Part shown: positions 15,970 to 25,374 of the stretch, piece by piece
Position numbering within the stretch: position 1 is the stretch's first letter
Layout: every line of letters starts with the position of its first letter
Source: Hallerella sp964397425
Lineage (GTDB): Bacteria; Fibrobacterota; Fibrobacteria; Fibrobacterales; Fibrobacteraceae
Direction of reading: 5' to 3'
Length of the DNA stretch: 64,000 nucleotides
Assembly: GCA_964397425.1 (NCBI GenBank)
Contig: CAYNID010000007.1
Span: 1 to 64,000 of the forward strand
Made by a program: the position numbers and the translations under genes
Notes under the pieces: generated by a model
Database searches by the model: none
Seen by the model: the letters and a program-made list of their open reading frames with translations, nothing else
Told to the model about the DNA's origin: nothing

Positions 15970-16785
15970 ATGAAGAAAATTTTTGCCGTTGTCGCTGTCG
16001 CCCTGTTCGCCTCGTCGGCATTTGCCATGATGAACGAATACGGCGTTATCCGCTCCACGTTTCAGTTGGAGCTTTCCGCTTATGGAGCCTTTTACCGGAC
16101 GGGATTTCACGACGGGGATGATTATTCCCTCTCCGAAAAGGAATCCCAGCTGAATCTGATGCCGACGATTCGCGTCCGTCCGGTCCGCGGATTGGAATTC
16201 AACTTCACCTATCCTATCCGGGATGACGGTCTTAAAAATGCGACGGGAGCTTGGGGGCCGATTCTCGGACTCAAATACGGCAGCCCCTCTTCGGCGGGAT
16301 TTTTGGAATTCGTCTTTCCGTCCGGCAGTAAAAAATTGCTGGGTAACGGAGAGTCTCCCTCGCCCGCGCTGGTGTTCGGCGGCACGAGCCTTTACGGCAA
16401 CCCGGAGTCGTTCGGGGTACGCCTGCATTCCTGGTATTTTTGGGACTTCAACGATTATTCGGCAGACGAACTTTACTTTTTAGTGCGTCCGGAGTTTGAT
16501 TTTGGAATGCTCCGGGTGGGACTGGGCTTCCCGTTCGAATTCCTTTTCGGAAATGATACTTACTGGATGTCGAATACGCCGGGGAATGTCCGCGCGACAG
16601 GCTACGGCGGTGAAGATGAATTCGGCTATACGATGTCGATTTCCATAGAACCGAAGGTGACCGTCCGGTTGGGAAAATTCGACGTGGAACCTTATTTTTC
16701 AATCCCTCTTTGGGAATACACGAACTCTTCGGCTCTGCTCATCGACGGTTTTACCATGGGATGCGCGGCGCGATTCCGGATTTAA
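15970..16785 (+). CDS. Outer-membrane beta-barrel protein
   Basis: 271 residues with a clear signal peptide (MKKIFAVVAVALFASSAFA). The mature part alternates hydrophobic and polar residues with many aromatic residues, ending in a strand CAARFRI, as in small outer-membrane barrels. I do not recognise a specific family. A near-match TATCTTTT at 15938-15945 is the probable promoter. It lies between the aminopeptidase and the acyltransferase fusions, with 30 nt to the next gene, so it might belong to either unit. Function unknown; transport or structural roles are both possible. Confidence 0.7.
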   Translation: MKKIFAVVAVALFASSAFAMMNEYGVIRSTFQLELSAYGAFYRTGFHDGDDYSLSEKESQLNLMPTIRVRPVRGLEFNFTYPIRDDGLKNATGAWGPILGLKYGSPSSAGFLEFVFPSGSKKLLGNGESPSPALVFGGTSLYGNPESFGVRLHSWYFWDFNDYSADELYFLVRPEFDFGMLRVGLGFPFEFLFGNDTYWMSNTPGNVRATGYGGEDEFGYTMSISIEPKVTVRLGKFDVEPYFSIPLWEYTNSSALLIDGFTMGCAARFRI

Positions 16786-16815
16786 TTTTGTTAAAACATA
16801 AAGGTTGGCTATCAA

Positions 16816-19800
16816 ATGTGGAAAATTAAAGGTGTTTGGCCCCTGCTTCTCTCCGTATTCTTTACGAATTTTGCGGTCATGGGGCATTTTGTCTTTACCC
16901 AAAAGGTGATTGCGACTCATTATTCGGGATCGGAATTGCTTTTCTGGAACGTCCTCTTCCAGTCGTTTTTCCTGTTGCCGTTTGTTTTTATGGTGGTCCC
17001 GGCGAGTTTTCTTTCGAACCGTTTTTCGAAAAGTCGCGTCATTGCCTGGAGCTCTGTCGTGATGACCGCCTCGCTGATTGCGACTGGCGTGTTTTACACC
17101 TTGAAGTTTTACAATTTGGCGATATTCTTCACGCTTTTGACCGCGGCCGCTTTTGCCGTTCACAGCCCTGCGAAATACGGCATTTTGAAAGAAATGTTCG
17201 GCACAAAGCTTTTGGGTTATGCGAATGGCTTCTTGCAGGTTTTCACCGTGTTGGCGCTGGTGCTTGCCGCGTTGATGGTGCCAGGACTTGCCGCCGTGGA
17301 ATCGACATTTGATTCGGCTCCGACGGTGAAAGAATTTTTGCGCAAGACGGTGGCGTGGCCCTGGGTGATTATGACGGTGAGCCTTTTGGCTTCGGTGTTC
17401 GCCTTTTTGATTCCCAAAGTCGGCAGGGAATACGCTTCCGCCAGGCGGTCTTCGGTGATGCGCAACGTGGTGCACACGTGGAAATTGCCGACCGTCCGCG
17501 CGTGTATTGTGGGAATTTCCATCTTTTGGGCGGGAGTGCAGATTTTTGTCTTCGTATTCCAGCAGGATTCGACGTGGAATGAAACGATTGCGCTTTTCAA
17601 AAACGGCATTTTCTTTGCCGTGTTGGGACTGATGCTCGGCTCCCTGATCGTCGCCCGCGCCTCGAAGGATTTTATTGAAACGGGGCTTGTGCCCATGGGC
17701 GCTTTGGGATCTTCCATTTGCCTTTTGTGCATTCCTTTCCTTTCGTCGCCCATCCTCATCGGCATCGTATTCTTCTTGGTGGGATTCTTTGGCGCGATGT
17801 TTTTGGTGACATTGAATGCGCTTTTGCAATACAATACGGAACCGACGAATTCCGGGCGGATTTTGGCGGTTTCGAATTTGATCCAGATTGTCATTTTGGG
17901 ACTATTCTTGGGATTTGAAACGCTCGTCATCCACTACACGCAGAAACTGTTCCCCGATGAACAGCATCTGGTGTTCCCGATTGTCTTCTTCTTGCTTGCG
18001 CTGATTTCTTTCGTCGGATTCACCTACTCCCTGAAGCATTTGCCGCAAGCGATGTTGCGGTCTTTGCTCCGGACGTTCTTTAGTACTTATCGGTTGAAGG
18101 TCCTCGGTTTGCAAAACATTCCGGATGCGGGACCCGTGCTCCTTTTGGGAAACCACTTCAGCTTTATCGATTGGGCCGTTTTGCAAATGGCGACTCCGCG
18201 TCCTCTCCGCATTGCAAGCAACAAGGACCACTTTGAAAAATGGACTTTGCGCTGGGTGTTGAAACGGATGGGAATCATCCGCATCCACAGGAAAAATGAA
18301 AAATCCGCCATGGCGCAAATTCGGGCCGCATTGCAAAATGGAGAAGCTGTGGTCCTCTTCCCGGAAGGCGAAGTGGCGAAGACTCCGTTTGTCGGTCCGT
18401 TCCGGTTGGATTATTCCGAAGCCATCAAGGATACGGATGCGGTCATTGTGCCGTTTTACATTCAGGGTCTTTGGGGTAGCCGTTTCGCTTATTCTGCATC
18501 GTCGGATTCCCAGTCTCTTGGCGCAAAGCTCTCGCGCGTGATCACGGTGTCATTCGGCGCTCCGCAGCCCAAAGATACGGACCCGAACAAGATTCGGAAT
18601 ATCGTCCGCGAAATTTCCATCGACGCCTGGAGCAATTCCCTGCAAAATTACAAGCCCATCGCGGAATCCTGGCTTATCGCCTGCAAAAAAGTCGTCGGGT
18701 CTGGGCCTTCCATTTACAGTCCGGATGGCGCTCATCTTTCCGGTTACAAGTTGCTTTGCGCGACGCTTGCGTTCAGCCGCGTTTTCAAGAAAATGTTCCC
18801 CAACGAAAAAAATGTGGGCATTATGCTGCCGCCTTCCGGTGGGGGTATCATCGCCAATTTGGCGGGCTGGGTCTGCGGAAAGGTCAACGTGAACTTGAAC
18901 TACACCTCTTCGCCGGATATTGTGCAAAAATGCATGGACCGCGCCGAAATCAAAACGGTGATTACGAGCCGCGTCTTTCTGGACCGCTTAAAGCAAAAGG
19001 GGACTGATTATTCGGTTCTCGGGGAAAAGTGCCGTTTTGTGTATGCGGAAGATGTGCTGAAAAGCATTCCGCATTGGGCAATGGCTTTCCACATGATTAT
19101 GGGCGTCATTTTGCCGGTTCCGCTCATCAAATTCTTCTATTTCAAAAAGGTGAAGCTGACCGATACGGCGGTCATCCTGTTCAGTTCGGGAACGGAAGGC
19201 GTTCCCAAAGGCGTGGAACTGACCCATTACAATATGATTGGCAACGCGTCCCAGCTTTCGTGCATTTTCAATGCGACGAAAAACGACGTGATGCTCGCCG
19301 AATTGCCGCTTTTCCATTCTTTCGGTTTGACGGTCAACGTGATCCTTTGCCTTGTGGAAGGAACCCCCATTGTGGTTGTCGCCGATCCGACGGATGTGAA
19401 GACGATGGCGCGCGTTTGCGCGGAATTCCGGGTGACCGCATTTGTGGGAACGCCGACATTCTTGCGCGCCTTTACCGTGAACCGTTGGGTGCATCCGATG
19501 TGCTTCAAGTATTTGCGGCTGATTATCGCTGGGGCAGAGAAGCTTCGCCCGGAAATCAGCACGGCGTTCCGGCTCAAATTCGGCAAGGAAATTTACGAAG
19601 GCTATGGTTGCACGGAAACAGCTCCGGTCGCCTCGGTGAATTTCGACAATATTCTCTTGAACGATTATTTGACGATGCAGGTGAACAACAAACCGGGAAC
19701 AGTGGGTATGCCGTTGCCGGGGACACTTTATAAAATCGTCGATCCGGAAACGAACGAAGAACTTCCCGTTGGCGAAGACGGCATGATTCTCATCGGCGGC

Positions 19801-20262
19801 TGCCAGGTGATGAAGGGTTATTTGAAAGATTCTTCGCACACCAAAGACGCCATTGTGGAATTGGACGGCAGACGCTGGTATCGCACGGGCGATAAGGGCC
19901 ACATCGATGAAGACGGGTTCCTCACGATTGTTGACCGCTACAGCCGATTCGCGAAGCTCGGCGGCGAAATGATTTCTCTTGGTGCGGTGGAACTCCGCAT
20001 CAACGATACGAAAATCTTGGAGGGCGGCGATTACATGGTCACGTCCATCCCGGACAGCGCAAAGGGCGAATGTGTCGTTCTTTTGTATTCGGGCATCGAC
20101 AGGGAACCTGCTGACATCTTGCGGGATTTGCGCAAGTCGGGGATTCCTCCATTGATGGTTCCCGGAATGGCGTTCAAAGTTCCGGCAATTCCAAAGCTCG
20201 GAACAGGAAAGGCGGATTTCAAGGCGTCTAAGAAAATCGCCCTGGAGCTCGCTCAAAAATGA
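16816..20262 (+). CDS. MFS transporter-acyltransferase-acyl-CoA/ACP ligase triple fusion (LplT-Aas type), copy 1
   Basis: 1148 residues in three parts. Residues 1-410 are a 12-helix MFS domain like the lysophospholipid transporter LplT. Residues about 420-630 are a PlsC-type acyltransferase with HX4D (H447, D452 in GNHFSFIDW) and LFPEGEVAK. Residues about 650-1148 are an AMP-forming acyl ligase with FSSGTEGVPKGVELTH, YEGYGCTETAPV and the C-terminal catalytic lysine in LGTGKADFK. In Enterobacteria the same activities (LplT and Aas) flip lysophosphatidylethanolamine inward and re-acylate it. By analogy this is a one-polypeptide lysophospholipid repair machine. It is followed 34 nt later by a paralogue. 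Confidence 0.9.
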   Translation: MWKIKGVWPLLLSVFFTNFAVMGHFVFTQKVIATHYSGSELLFWNVLFQSFFLLPFVFMVVPASFLSNRFSKSRVIAWSSVVMTASLIATGVFYTLKFYNLAIFFTLLTAAAFAVHSPAKYGILKEMFGTKLLGYANGFLQVFTVLALVLAALMVPGLAAVESTFDSAPTVKEFLRKTVAWPWVIMTVSLLASVFAFLIPKVGREYASARRSSVMRNVVHTWKLPTVRACIVGISIFWAGVQIFVFVFQQDSTWNETIALFKNGIFFAVLGLMLGSLIVARASKDFIETGLVPMGALGSSICLLCIPFLSSPILIGIVFFLVGFFGAMFLVTLNALLQYNTEPTNSGRILAVSNLIQIVILGLFLGFETLVIHYTQKLFPDEQHLVFPIVFFLLALISFVGFTYSLKHLPQAMLRSLLRTFFSTYRLKVLGLQNIPDAGPVLLLGNHFSFIDWAVLQMATPRPLRIASNKDHFEKWTLRWVLKRMGIIRIHRKNEKSAMAQIRAALQNGEAVVLFPEGEVAKTPFVGPFRLDYSEAIKDTDAVIVPFYIQGLWGSRFAYSASSDSQSLGAKLSRVITVSFGAPQPKDTDPNKIRNIVREISIDAWSNSLQNYKPIAESWLIACKKVVGSGPSIYSPDGAHLSGYKLLCATLAFSRVFKKMFPNEKNVGIMLPPSGGGIIANLAGWVCGKVNVNLNYTSSPDIVQKCMDRAEIKTVITSRVFLDRLKQKGTDYSVLGEKCRFVYAEDVLKSIPHWAMAFHMIMGVILPVPLIKFFYFKKVKLTDTAVILFSSGTEGVPKGVELTHYNMIGNASQLSCIFNATKNDVMLAELPLFHSFGLTVNVILCLVEGTPIVVVADPTDVKTMARVCAEFRVTAFVGTPTFLRAFTVNRWVHPMCFKYLRLIIAGAEKLRPEISTAFRLKFGKEIYEGYGCTETAPVASVNFDNILLNDYLTMQVNNKPGTVGMPLPGTLYKIVDPETNEELPVGEDGMILIGGCQVMKGYLKDSSHTKDAIVELDGRRWYRTGDKGHIDEDGFLTIVDRYSRFAKLGGEMISLGAVELRINDTKILEGGDYMVTSIPDSAKGECVVLLYSGIDREPADILRDLRKSGIPPLMVPGMAFKVPAIPKLGTGKADFKASKKIALELAQK

Positions 20263-20296
20263 ATTCTAAATTAAGGAAAATACTCCAAGGAATTTC

Positions 20297-23200
20297 ATGA
20301 AAATCAAAGGTCTCGTTCCTTACCTGGTCTCTGTTTTAGCCTCATCTTTCATCCAGATGGGGCTTTTTCTTTTTTTTGAACAATGGCTCAAATATTCGGT
20401 GGAGGCATCCAAGCTCCCGGTGTACAGCGCGCTTCTCCAGTCCATGTTCTACATCCCGTATCTCGCGCTGTTTTCGATTTCCGGATTTCTCGCGGATAGA
20501 TTTGGAAAGGGAAAGGTGGTCGCCTGGAGTTCGCTGGGCTTTGTCGCCGGGACGATTGTCATCGGAGTCCTTTGGACTATTGGGCTTCCGCATATTGCCG
20601 TTTGGTTCGTGCTGTTGGTCGCTTCTTCGTTCGCTTTGGGAAGCCCTGCCAAATACGGCATTGTCAAGGAAATGTTTGGCGCAGACAGGCTTTCGACGGG
20701 AGTTGCCCATGTTTTCAGCGTGATGGTCGTCGGGGCGTTGATAGCTTCGGTGGGCGTGCTCAGCCTTTATTCGGAATCGGAAACGTTCTTGGGTGTGGAT
20801 TATTTGCTTTGGATTTTCGTCGGGATGGCCGTTCTTTCGGCTCTCGCCGCGTTTTTTATTCCGAAAACGGGACAGGAACGGGAGTCTTTGCAAATCCGAT
20901 CGCCCGGGCGCATTTTCCATGCAACATGGTATATCGGGCTTTCGCGGACGGTGATTATCGGGCTTGCCGTTTTTTGGGGACTAGCGCAAGTGTTCGTTCT
21001 GTTGTCGCAGAGCCTTTCTGGGGAAGGATTCATTCAGGTGGCGTGGAATGGGCTTGTCTTTTCTGCGGGCGGTATGATTTTGGGCGGCTACTTGGCTTCG
21101 CATTCTTCGCACCGTTTTATTGAAGTGGGATTGATTCCGGTTTCTGTCCTTGGGTGCGGCGTTTGCGCTTTTTTCATTCCGTTTGCGGACAATCCGGTGA
21201 TTTTGCGAATGCTTTACGCTTTTCTGGGACTTTTCTTCGGTTCTCTGGGAACCGTGTTGAATTCCTTGTTGCTGCTGTATTCCCGTCCGGCATCTTCGGG
21301 GCGCATTGTCGCGGTTTCGAATATGGTGACGATGGTCTTTTTGCTTTTTGTCGTCGGGTTGGAAGTGTTGCTTTTGACGCACACATCGATCGACCGCCAA
21401 ACTTTTTTGTTTGTATTTTCCTTGTTTCTCTTTTTGGCGTTTATCTGGGCGTTTATCCGGTTTCCGCAATCGTTGCTCCGCACGATGTTCCGCGCGTATT
21501 ACGTGTTCCGCTACAATTTAAAAGTGAGCGGCAACGAGAACATTCCGATGGAAGGTCCCGTTTTGCTGTTGGGAAATCATACCAGTTACATGGATTGGAT
21601 TTTATTGCAGATGGCAAGTCCGCGCCCATTGCGCATGGCGATGAACGAAGATAAATCCGAACATGGATTTTCCCGCTGGCTTTTGAAACTCCTCGGAGCG
21701 ATTCGCATCAACCGCCGCAATCCGGAACCGGCGATGGCAGCAATCCGCAAGGCCCTTTTGCACGGCGAAGCGGTCATCATTTTCCCGGAAGGCGAACTGG
21801 CGAAGTCTTGCAACATCGGGCGTTTTTCCATCGACTATTCGGAAGCCATCCGCGACACGAACGCGAAACTTTTCCCCTTTTACATTCAGGGCGTTTGGGG
21901 TGGCAAAACCAGTTATGCCCACGACAGCGTGAATTTCGGTGAGAAGACCACACGGGTCGTTTCCATTGCGTTTGGCAAGGAAATTCCAGCGGAAACGGAT
22001 ACGGCGAAACTCCGGAATATTTTGCGGGAACTTTCCATGGTCGCCTGGTCCGAAGCATTGTCCCACTATCCGACAATCGTTCCGTTTTGCATCAAGGCGG
22101 CCAAACGGCGCGTCCGTCACCGTGTTTCCATATTCAGTCCCAAGGGCGATCATCTTTCGGGTTTTGGCCTTGTCCGGCAAATTTTGACGTATTCCCGCGC
22201 GGTTTCAAAAATCACTTCCAAGGAAAGCCGCGTCGGATTCATGTTCCCACCGGCACCCGAAAGCATTTCGCTGCTTTTGGGCATTTTGGCTTGTGGCAAG
22301 ACCAGTGTCAATTTGAATTATACGTCTGGAGTGGAAACGGTCCTCAAGTGCATCGAACGTTCCGAGGTCAAAACGGTGTTCACCAGTTGGGAACTGTTGA
22401 ACAAAATGCAACTCCGCGGACAGGACTTTTTTAAGCTGGGCTCGGTCTGCAAACTCATTTGCGTCGAAGATTTGGAAAAGCTTTCCAGTCCGCTGTTCCG
22501 GATGTTCGCCTTTGCGGCTGCGGTCTTTTTGCCTTCGAGACTCCTTGAATTTTTCTTTGTGGCGAAGGTGCGTCCGGACGATACCGCCGTTGTTCTTTTC
22601 AGTTCCGGATCGGAAGGCGTTCCCAAAGGCGTGATGCTTTCGCACCGGAATCTGGTGGCGAATACGCAGCAAACGGATGCCGTCTTGACGATTCGCCCGG
22701 GCGATGTGATGTTGGCGGAGCTTCCGATATTCCATTCGTTCGGATTGACGGTGACAGTGCTTTTGCCGCTTTTTGAAGGAATCCCTTTAGTCACTTGCTC
22801 GGAACCGACGGATGTGAAGACGATGGCGCGGGTTTGTGCGGAATTCCGGGTGACTATTTTGGTGGGAACGCCGACATTCTTACGGGCTGTGGGAATCAAC
22901 CGCTGGGTGCATCCGATGTGTTTCAAACACTTGAGATTCGTTCTTTCGGGTGCAGAAAAGCTCCGTCCGGAAATCCGGGATTTGTTCGCCCGCAAGTTCA
23001 AAAAAGAAATTTACGAAGGTTATGGTTGCACGGAAACGGCTCCGGTCGCCACGTTCAACACCGAAGATGTTCTGCTAGACGATTTCTTGACAACGGATCC
23101 GCGTTCCAATGTGAAATCTGTCGGCATGGCGATTCCGGGAGTCGGCGTCAAGATTATTGATCCGGTAACGGACGGGGAACTTCCGCAAGGCGAAGAGGGA

Positions 23201-23692
23201 ATGATTCTCATCGGCGGCTGCCAGGTGATGAAAGGTTACTTGAAAGATCCGGACCGCACGAAAAGCGTTATCTTGGAAATCGGCGGCCATCGTTGGTATA
23301 AAACGGGCGACAAGGGATATCTCGACAGGGATGGTTTTGTCGTCATCGTTGACCGCTACAGCCGATTTGCAAAGCTCGGCGGAGAAATGATTTCTCTTGG
23401 TGCCGTCGAAGGTAAGCTGAATGAAACCGGCATTTTGAAAGGCTTTGATTACAGCGTTGTCGCCATTCCGGACGCGGTCAAGGGCGAAAAAATTGTTTTG
23501 CTGTTTTCGGGAGAAAAGGATGCGGACGAAATCTTGCGGGAAATTCGCAGGTCTGGAATTCCTCAAATGATGATTCCTGGCGCGGCGTTCCGCGTGGAAC
23601 AGGTTCCCAAATTGGGAACGGGAAAAGCGGACTTTTCGACGGCGAAAAAAATGGCGTTAGAACTTTCTTCACAGGGAGAAACGGCGAAATGA
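20297..23692 (+). CDS. MFS transporter-acyltransferase-acyl-CoA/ACP ligase triple fusion, copy 2
   Basis: 1131 residues with the same three-part layout as its upstream neighbour. The acyltransferase has H428 and D433 in GNHTSYMDW and IFPEGELAKS; the ligase has FSSGSEGVPKGVMLSH, YEGYGCTETAPV and LGTGKADFS. All catalytic motifs are intact in both copies, so neither looks like a pseudogene. The ligase halves are much closer to each other (for example HPMCFKYLRL versus HPMCFKHLRF) than the transporter halves, which suggests an old tandem duplication with faster change in the transporter. Different lysolipid or fatty-acid substrates are plausible. AAGGAATTTC stands just before the ATG. Confidence 0.9.
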   Translation: MKIKGLVPYLVSVLASSFIQMGLFLFFEQWLKYSVEASKLPVYSALLQSMFYIPYLALFSISGFLADRFGKGKVVAWSSLGFVAGTIVIGVLWTIGLPHIAVWFVLLVASSFALGSPAKYGIVKEMFGADRLSTGVAHVFSVMVVGALIASVGVLSLYSESETFLGVDYLLWIFVGMAVLSALAAFFIPKTGQERESLQIRSPGRIFHATWYIGLSRTVIIGLAVFWGLAQVFVLLSQSLSGEGFIQVAWNGLVFSAGGMILGGYLASHSSHRFIEVGLIPVSVLGCGVCAFFIPFADNPVILRMLYAFLGLFFGSLGTVLNSLLLLYSRPASSGRIVAVSNMVTMVFLLFVVGLEVLLLTHTSIDRQTFLFVFSLFLFLAFIWAFIRFPQSLLRTMFRAYYVFRYNLKVSGNENIPMEGPVLLLGNHTSYMDWILLQMASPRPLRMAMNEDKSEHGFSRWLLKLLGAIRINRRNPEPAMAAIRKALLHGEAVIIFPEGELAKSCNIGRFSIDYSEAIRDTNAKLFPFYIQGVWGGKTSYAHDSVNFGEKTTRVVSIAFGKEIPAETDTAKLRNILRELSMVAWSEALSHYPTIVPFCIKAAKRRVRHRVSIFSPKGDHLSGFGLVRQILTYSRAVSKITSKESRVGFMFPPAPESISLLLGILACGKTSVNLNYTSGVETVLKCIERSEVKTVFTSWELLNKMQLRGQDFFKLGSVCKLICVEDLEKLSSPLFRMFAFAAAVFLPSRLLEFFFVAKVRPDDTAVVLFSSGSEGVPKGVMLSHRNLVANTQQTDAVLTIRPGDVMLAELPIFHSFGLTVTVLLPLFEGIPLVTCSEPTDVKTMARVCAEFRVTILVGTPTFLRAVGINRWVHPMCFKHLRFVLSGAEKLRPEIRDLFARKFKKEIYEGYGCTETAPVATFNTEDVLLDDFLTTDPRSNVKSVGMAIPGVGVKIIDPVTDGELPQGEEGMILIGGCQVMKGYLKDPDRTKSVILEIGGHRWYKTGDKGYLDRDGFVVIVDRYSRFAKLGGEMISLGAVEGKLNETGILKGFDYSVVAIPDAVKGEKIVLLFSGEKDADEILREIRRSGIPQMMIPGAAFRVEQVPKLGTGKADFSTAKKMALELSSQGETAK

Positions 23693-24555
23693 CAAAAGAA
23701 TGCGAAGGGTTTTCAAAAAAACGCACAGTCCGAGTTTTGGGAATAGGCGTTCTCGTTTTTGGAATCGTGTTGATTGCGATGGGCTTTGCCCTGAACTTTG
23801 CCGACGGCTTCGCCTCGAAAATTGTGGAGCAGGCGTTGGCGCGTTATGGAAATTTTACGGGGAAAATTGCGCTGAATACGTTTGCGGAAGACAGGGAGTT
23901 GATGCAAATCATTTTGACAGTTCGCGATGAACTTTTGCCCATCGTTTGCGGACTGATTCCTTGCGCATTCATTTTTGGATTTGTGCTGTTTTCTGTTGGA
24001 ATCTTTTCTGTGCTTTTTCCGGAATTGGCGGCGCGGGGACTTCTTTTTGCGCATATTTTGAAGCTCTCTTCGGTGGAAGAATCTCCAGAGGATTTTTCGA
24101 ACATCCGTTCATTTTTCCGCTTGCATTCCAAAGGCGTTTTAATCGCTGTCGGAGTGTTGGCCTCAGTTCTTCTGGGGGCGTTTTTGATTTTCCGTTTGAC
24201 GGATTCAACGCGGGAAACGCCTTTGAAAGTGGCAGAACTCGAACAGGAAGCTTTCCGCTTTTGCCAATTGCAACGGGATTATTTCGCAAAGAATAAACGC
24301 TTGGGCTCTTGGGAACGATTGGGTTACGCCCCTTCGGAATCGGAATATTTTCATTTTGAAAAAGCGGGCAAGTTCGCCTGGCGCGCGAAAAATCGGGATG
24401 CTTGGGAAAATTGCCCCGATTCGAATTCGTGGAAGGTGAGCTTTGAAGTGACAGGCCTGTTTACGAAAGAACTCAAAGTTTATGCGTCACGGCCGAATGA
24501 TAAACGCTGTGAAATTTTAACGCCCGAATTTCGCAAGCACGTTGTGCGTAATTAG
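23689..24555 (+). CDS. Three-helix membrane protein coupled to the lipid fusions
   Basis: 288 residues; its ATG overlaps the stop of the second fusion (ATGA), so it is co-translated with it. Predicted membrane segments are at about 14-40, 75-105 and 150-172. The soluble C-terminal part (about 185-288) starts with a helix rich in aromatic and charged residues (FCQLQRDYFAKNKRLGSW) and reads like the secreted pilin-type or Fibrobacter-specific modules, ending with a Cys pair (C at NCPDS and KRCEIL). I recognise no family. Its position suggests a part in envelope lipid handling. Confidence 0.65.
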   Translation: MTKECEGFSKKRTVRVLGIGVLVFGIVLIAMGFALNFADGFASKIVEQALARYGNFTGKIALNTFAEDRELMQIILTVRDELLPIVCGLIPCAFIFGFVLFSVGIFSVLFPELAARGLLFAHILKLSSVEESPEDFSNIRSFFRLHSKGVLIAVGVLASVLLGAFLIFRLTDSTRETPLKVAELEQEAFRFCQLQRDYFAKNKRLGSWERLGYAPSESEYFHFEKAGKFAWRAKNRDAWENCPDSNSWKVSFEVTGLFTKELKVYASRPNDKRCEILTPEFRKHVVRN

Positions 24556-24720
24556 AAATTCGGAATTCGGAATGCGGAATGCGGAATGAGAAATCGGTTG
24601 TTGGAACTTAGATATGAAAACTCTCTTGGGTGGGATTTCGAATCGAAGCCTTTTCTGCGGAGGTTGGAGTTTTGCACGTGGTAGAACGCAGACGGCGAGC
24701 CTTTTTGGTGAAATTTGGGC
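24551..24720 (+). repeat. Dispersed intergenic repeat, copy C
   Basis: GGAATTCGGAATGCGGAATG and GAATGAGAAAT (about 24555-24593) form the leader. The core follows: AAAACTCTCTTGGGTGGGAT, TTCGAATCGAAGCCTTTTCT, GCGGAGGTTGGAGTTTTGCA (24617-24676). It occupies most of the 296-nt gap before the nitroreductase gene, which otherwise holds only that gene's promoter (TATATTTC near 24825). It is the copy whose leader and core are best preserved. Confidence 0.7.
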
Positions 24721-24851
24721 TGTTCCTTTTGATGCGGAAACTTTTCCCAGCCCAAAGAGAACCTGAAAAAGAAAGATGAACTTTTGAATAAAATATTTTT
24801 GCACATGGACGAATCGCATTATTGTATATTTCCTAGGAACGAGAGGTTTTT

Positions 24852-25373
24852 ATGTCATTTTTAGATTTAGCGCGCAGCCGTTACAGCTGCCGTTCCTTTT
24901 CTGACAAAGCCGTGGAACAGGAAAAGTTGAATCTGGTCTTGGAAGCGGGCCGCATTGCCCCTACGGCGACGAACGCGCAACCGGTTCACGTTTATGTTTT
25001 GCGCTCTTCCGAATCACTTGAAAAAATTCGAGCGGCGACACGAATGGCTTACAACGCTCCGGTCGTTTTGATGGTCTGTTTCGACACATCGCGGAGTTAC
25101 AAGGCTCTTGCTCATGGAGATGATCACGATTGCGGATTTGAAGATGCGAGCATTGTCACGACGCACATGATGCTTGCCGCTAAAGATTGCGGTCTAGAAA
25201 GCCTTTGGGCCAGAGGGTTCAAGGCGGAAGACGTCAAAAAGGCGATGGGAATTCCGGACAAAATGGAGCTGGTCTGCTTGCTGGATATCGGCTACGCCTC
25301 TTCGGAAAACGGCGGACCGGGTCCGCGTCATGCTTTGCGGAATCCTCTTTCGGATTTTGCCGAGGAATTTTAG
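24852..25373 (+). CDS. Nitroreductase-family flavoprotein
   Basis: 173 residues, a compact FMN-dependent nitroreductase fold. The N terminus RSRYSCRSFSDKAVEQE contains the usual FMN-phosphate RxSxR-type word; TATNAQP and the C-terminal DIGYASSENGGPGPRH are also typical. It reduces nitro groups or quinones with NAD(P)H; the physiological substrate is unknown. GAGAGG precedes the ATG. The next gene starts 2 nt after its stop, so the two are probably one transcript. Confidence 0.9.
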   Translation: MSFLDLARSRYSCRSFSDKAVEQEKLNLVLEAGRIAPTATNAQPVHVYVLRSSESLEKIRAATRMAYNAPVVLMVCFDTSRSYKALAHGDDHDCGFEDASIVTTHMMLAAKDCGLESLWARGFKAEDVKKAMGIPDKMELVCLLDIGYASSENGGPGPRHALRNPLSDFAEEF

Positions 25374-25374
25374 T

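Noticed and set aside
16699..17829. Long antisense open frame against the first lipid fusion gene
   Set aside because: It is the complement of a real gene with all catalytic motifs. Composition (Arg/His/Gln-rich) is that of antisense frames. The same applies to 39522-41123, 47490-49160, 57352-59043 and 18988-20256.
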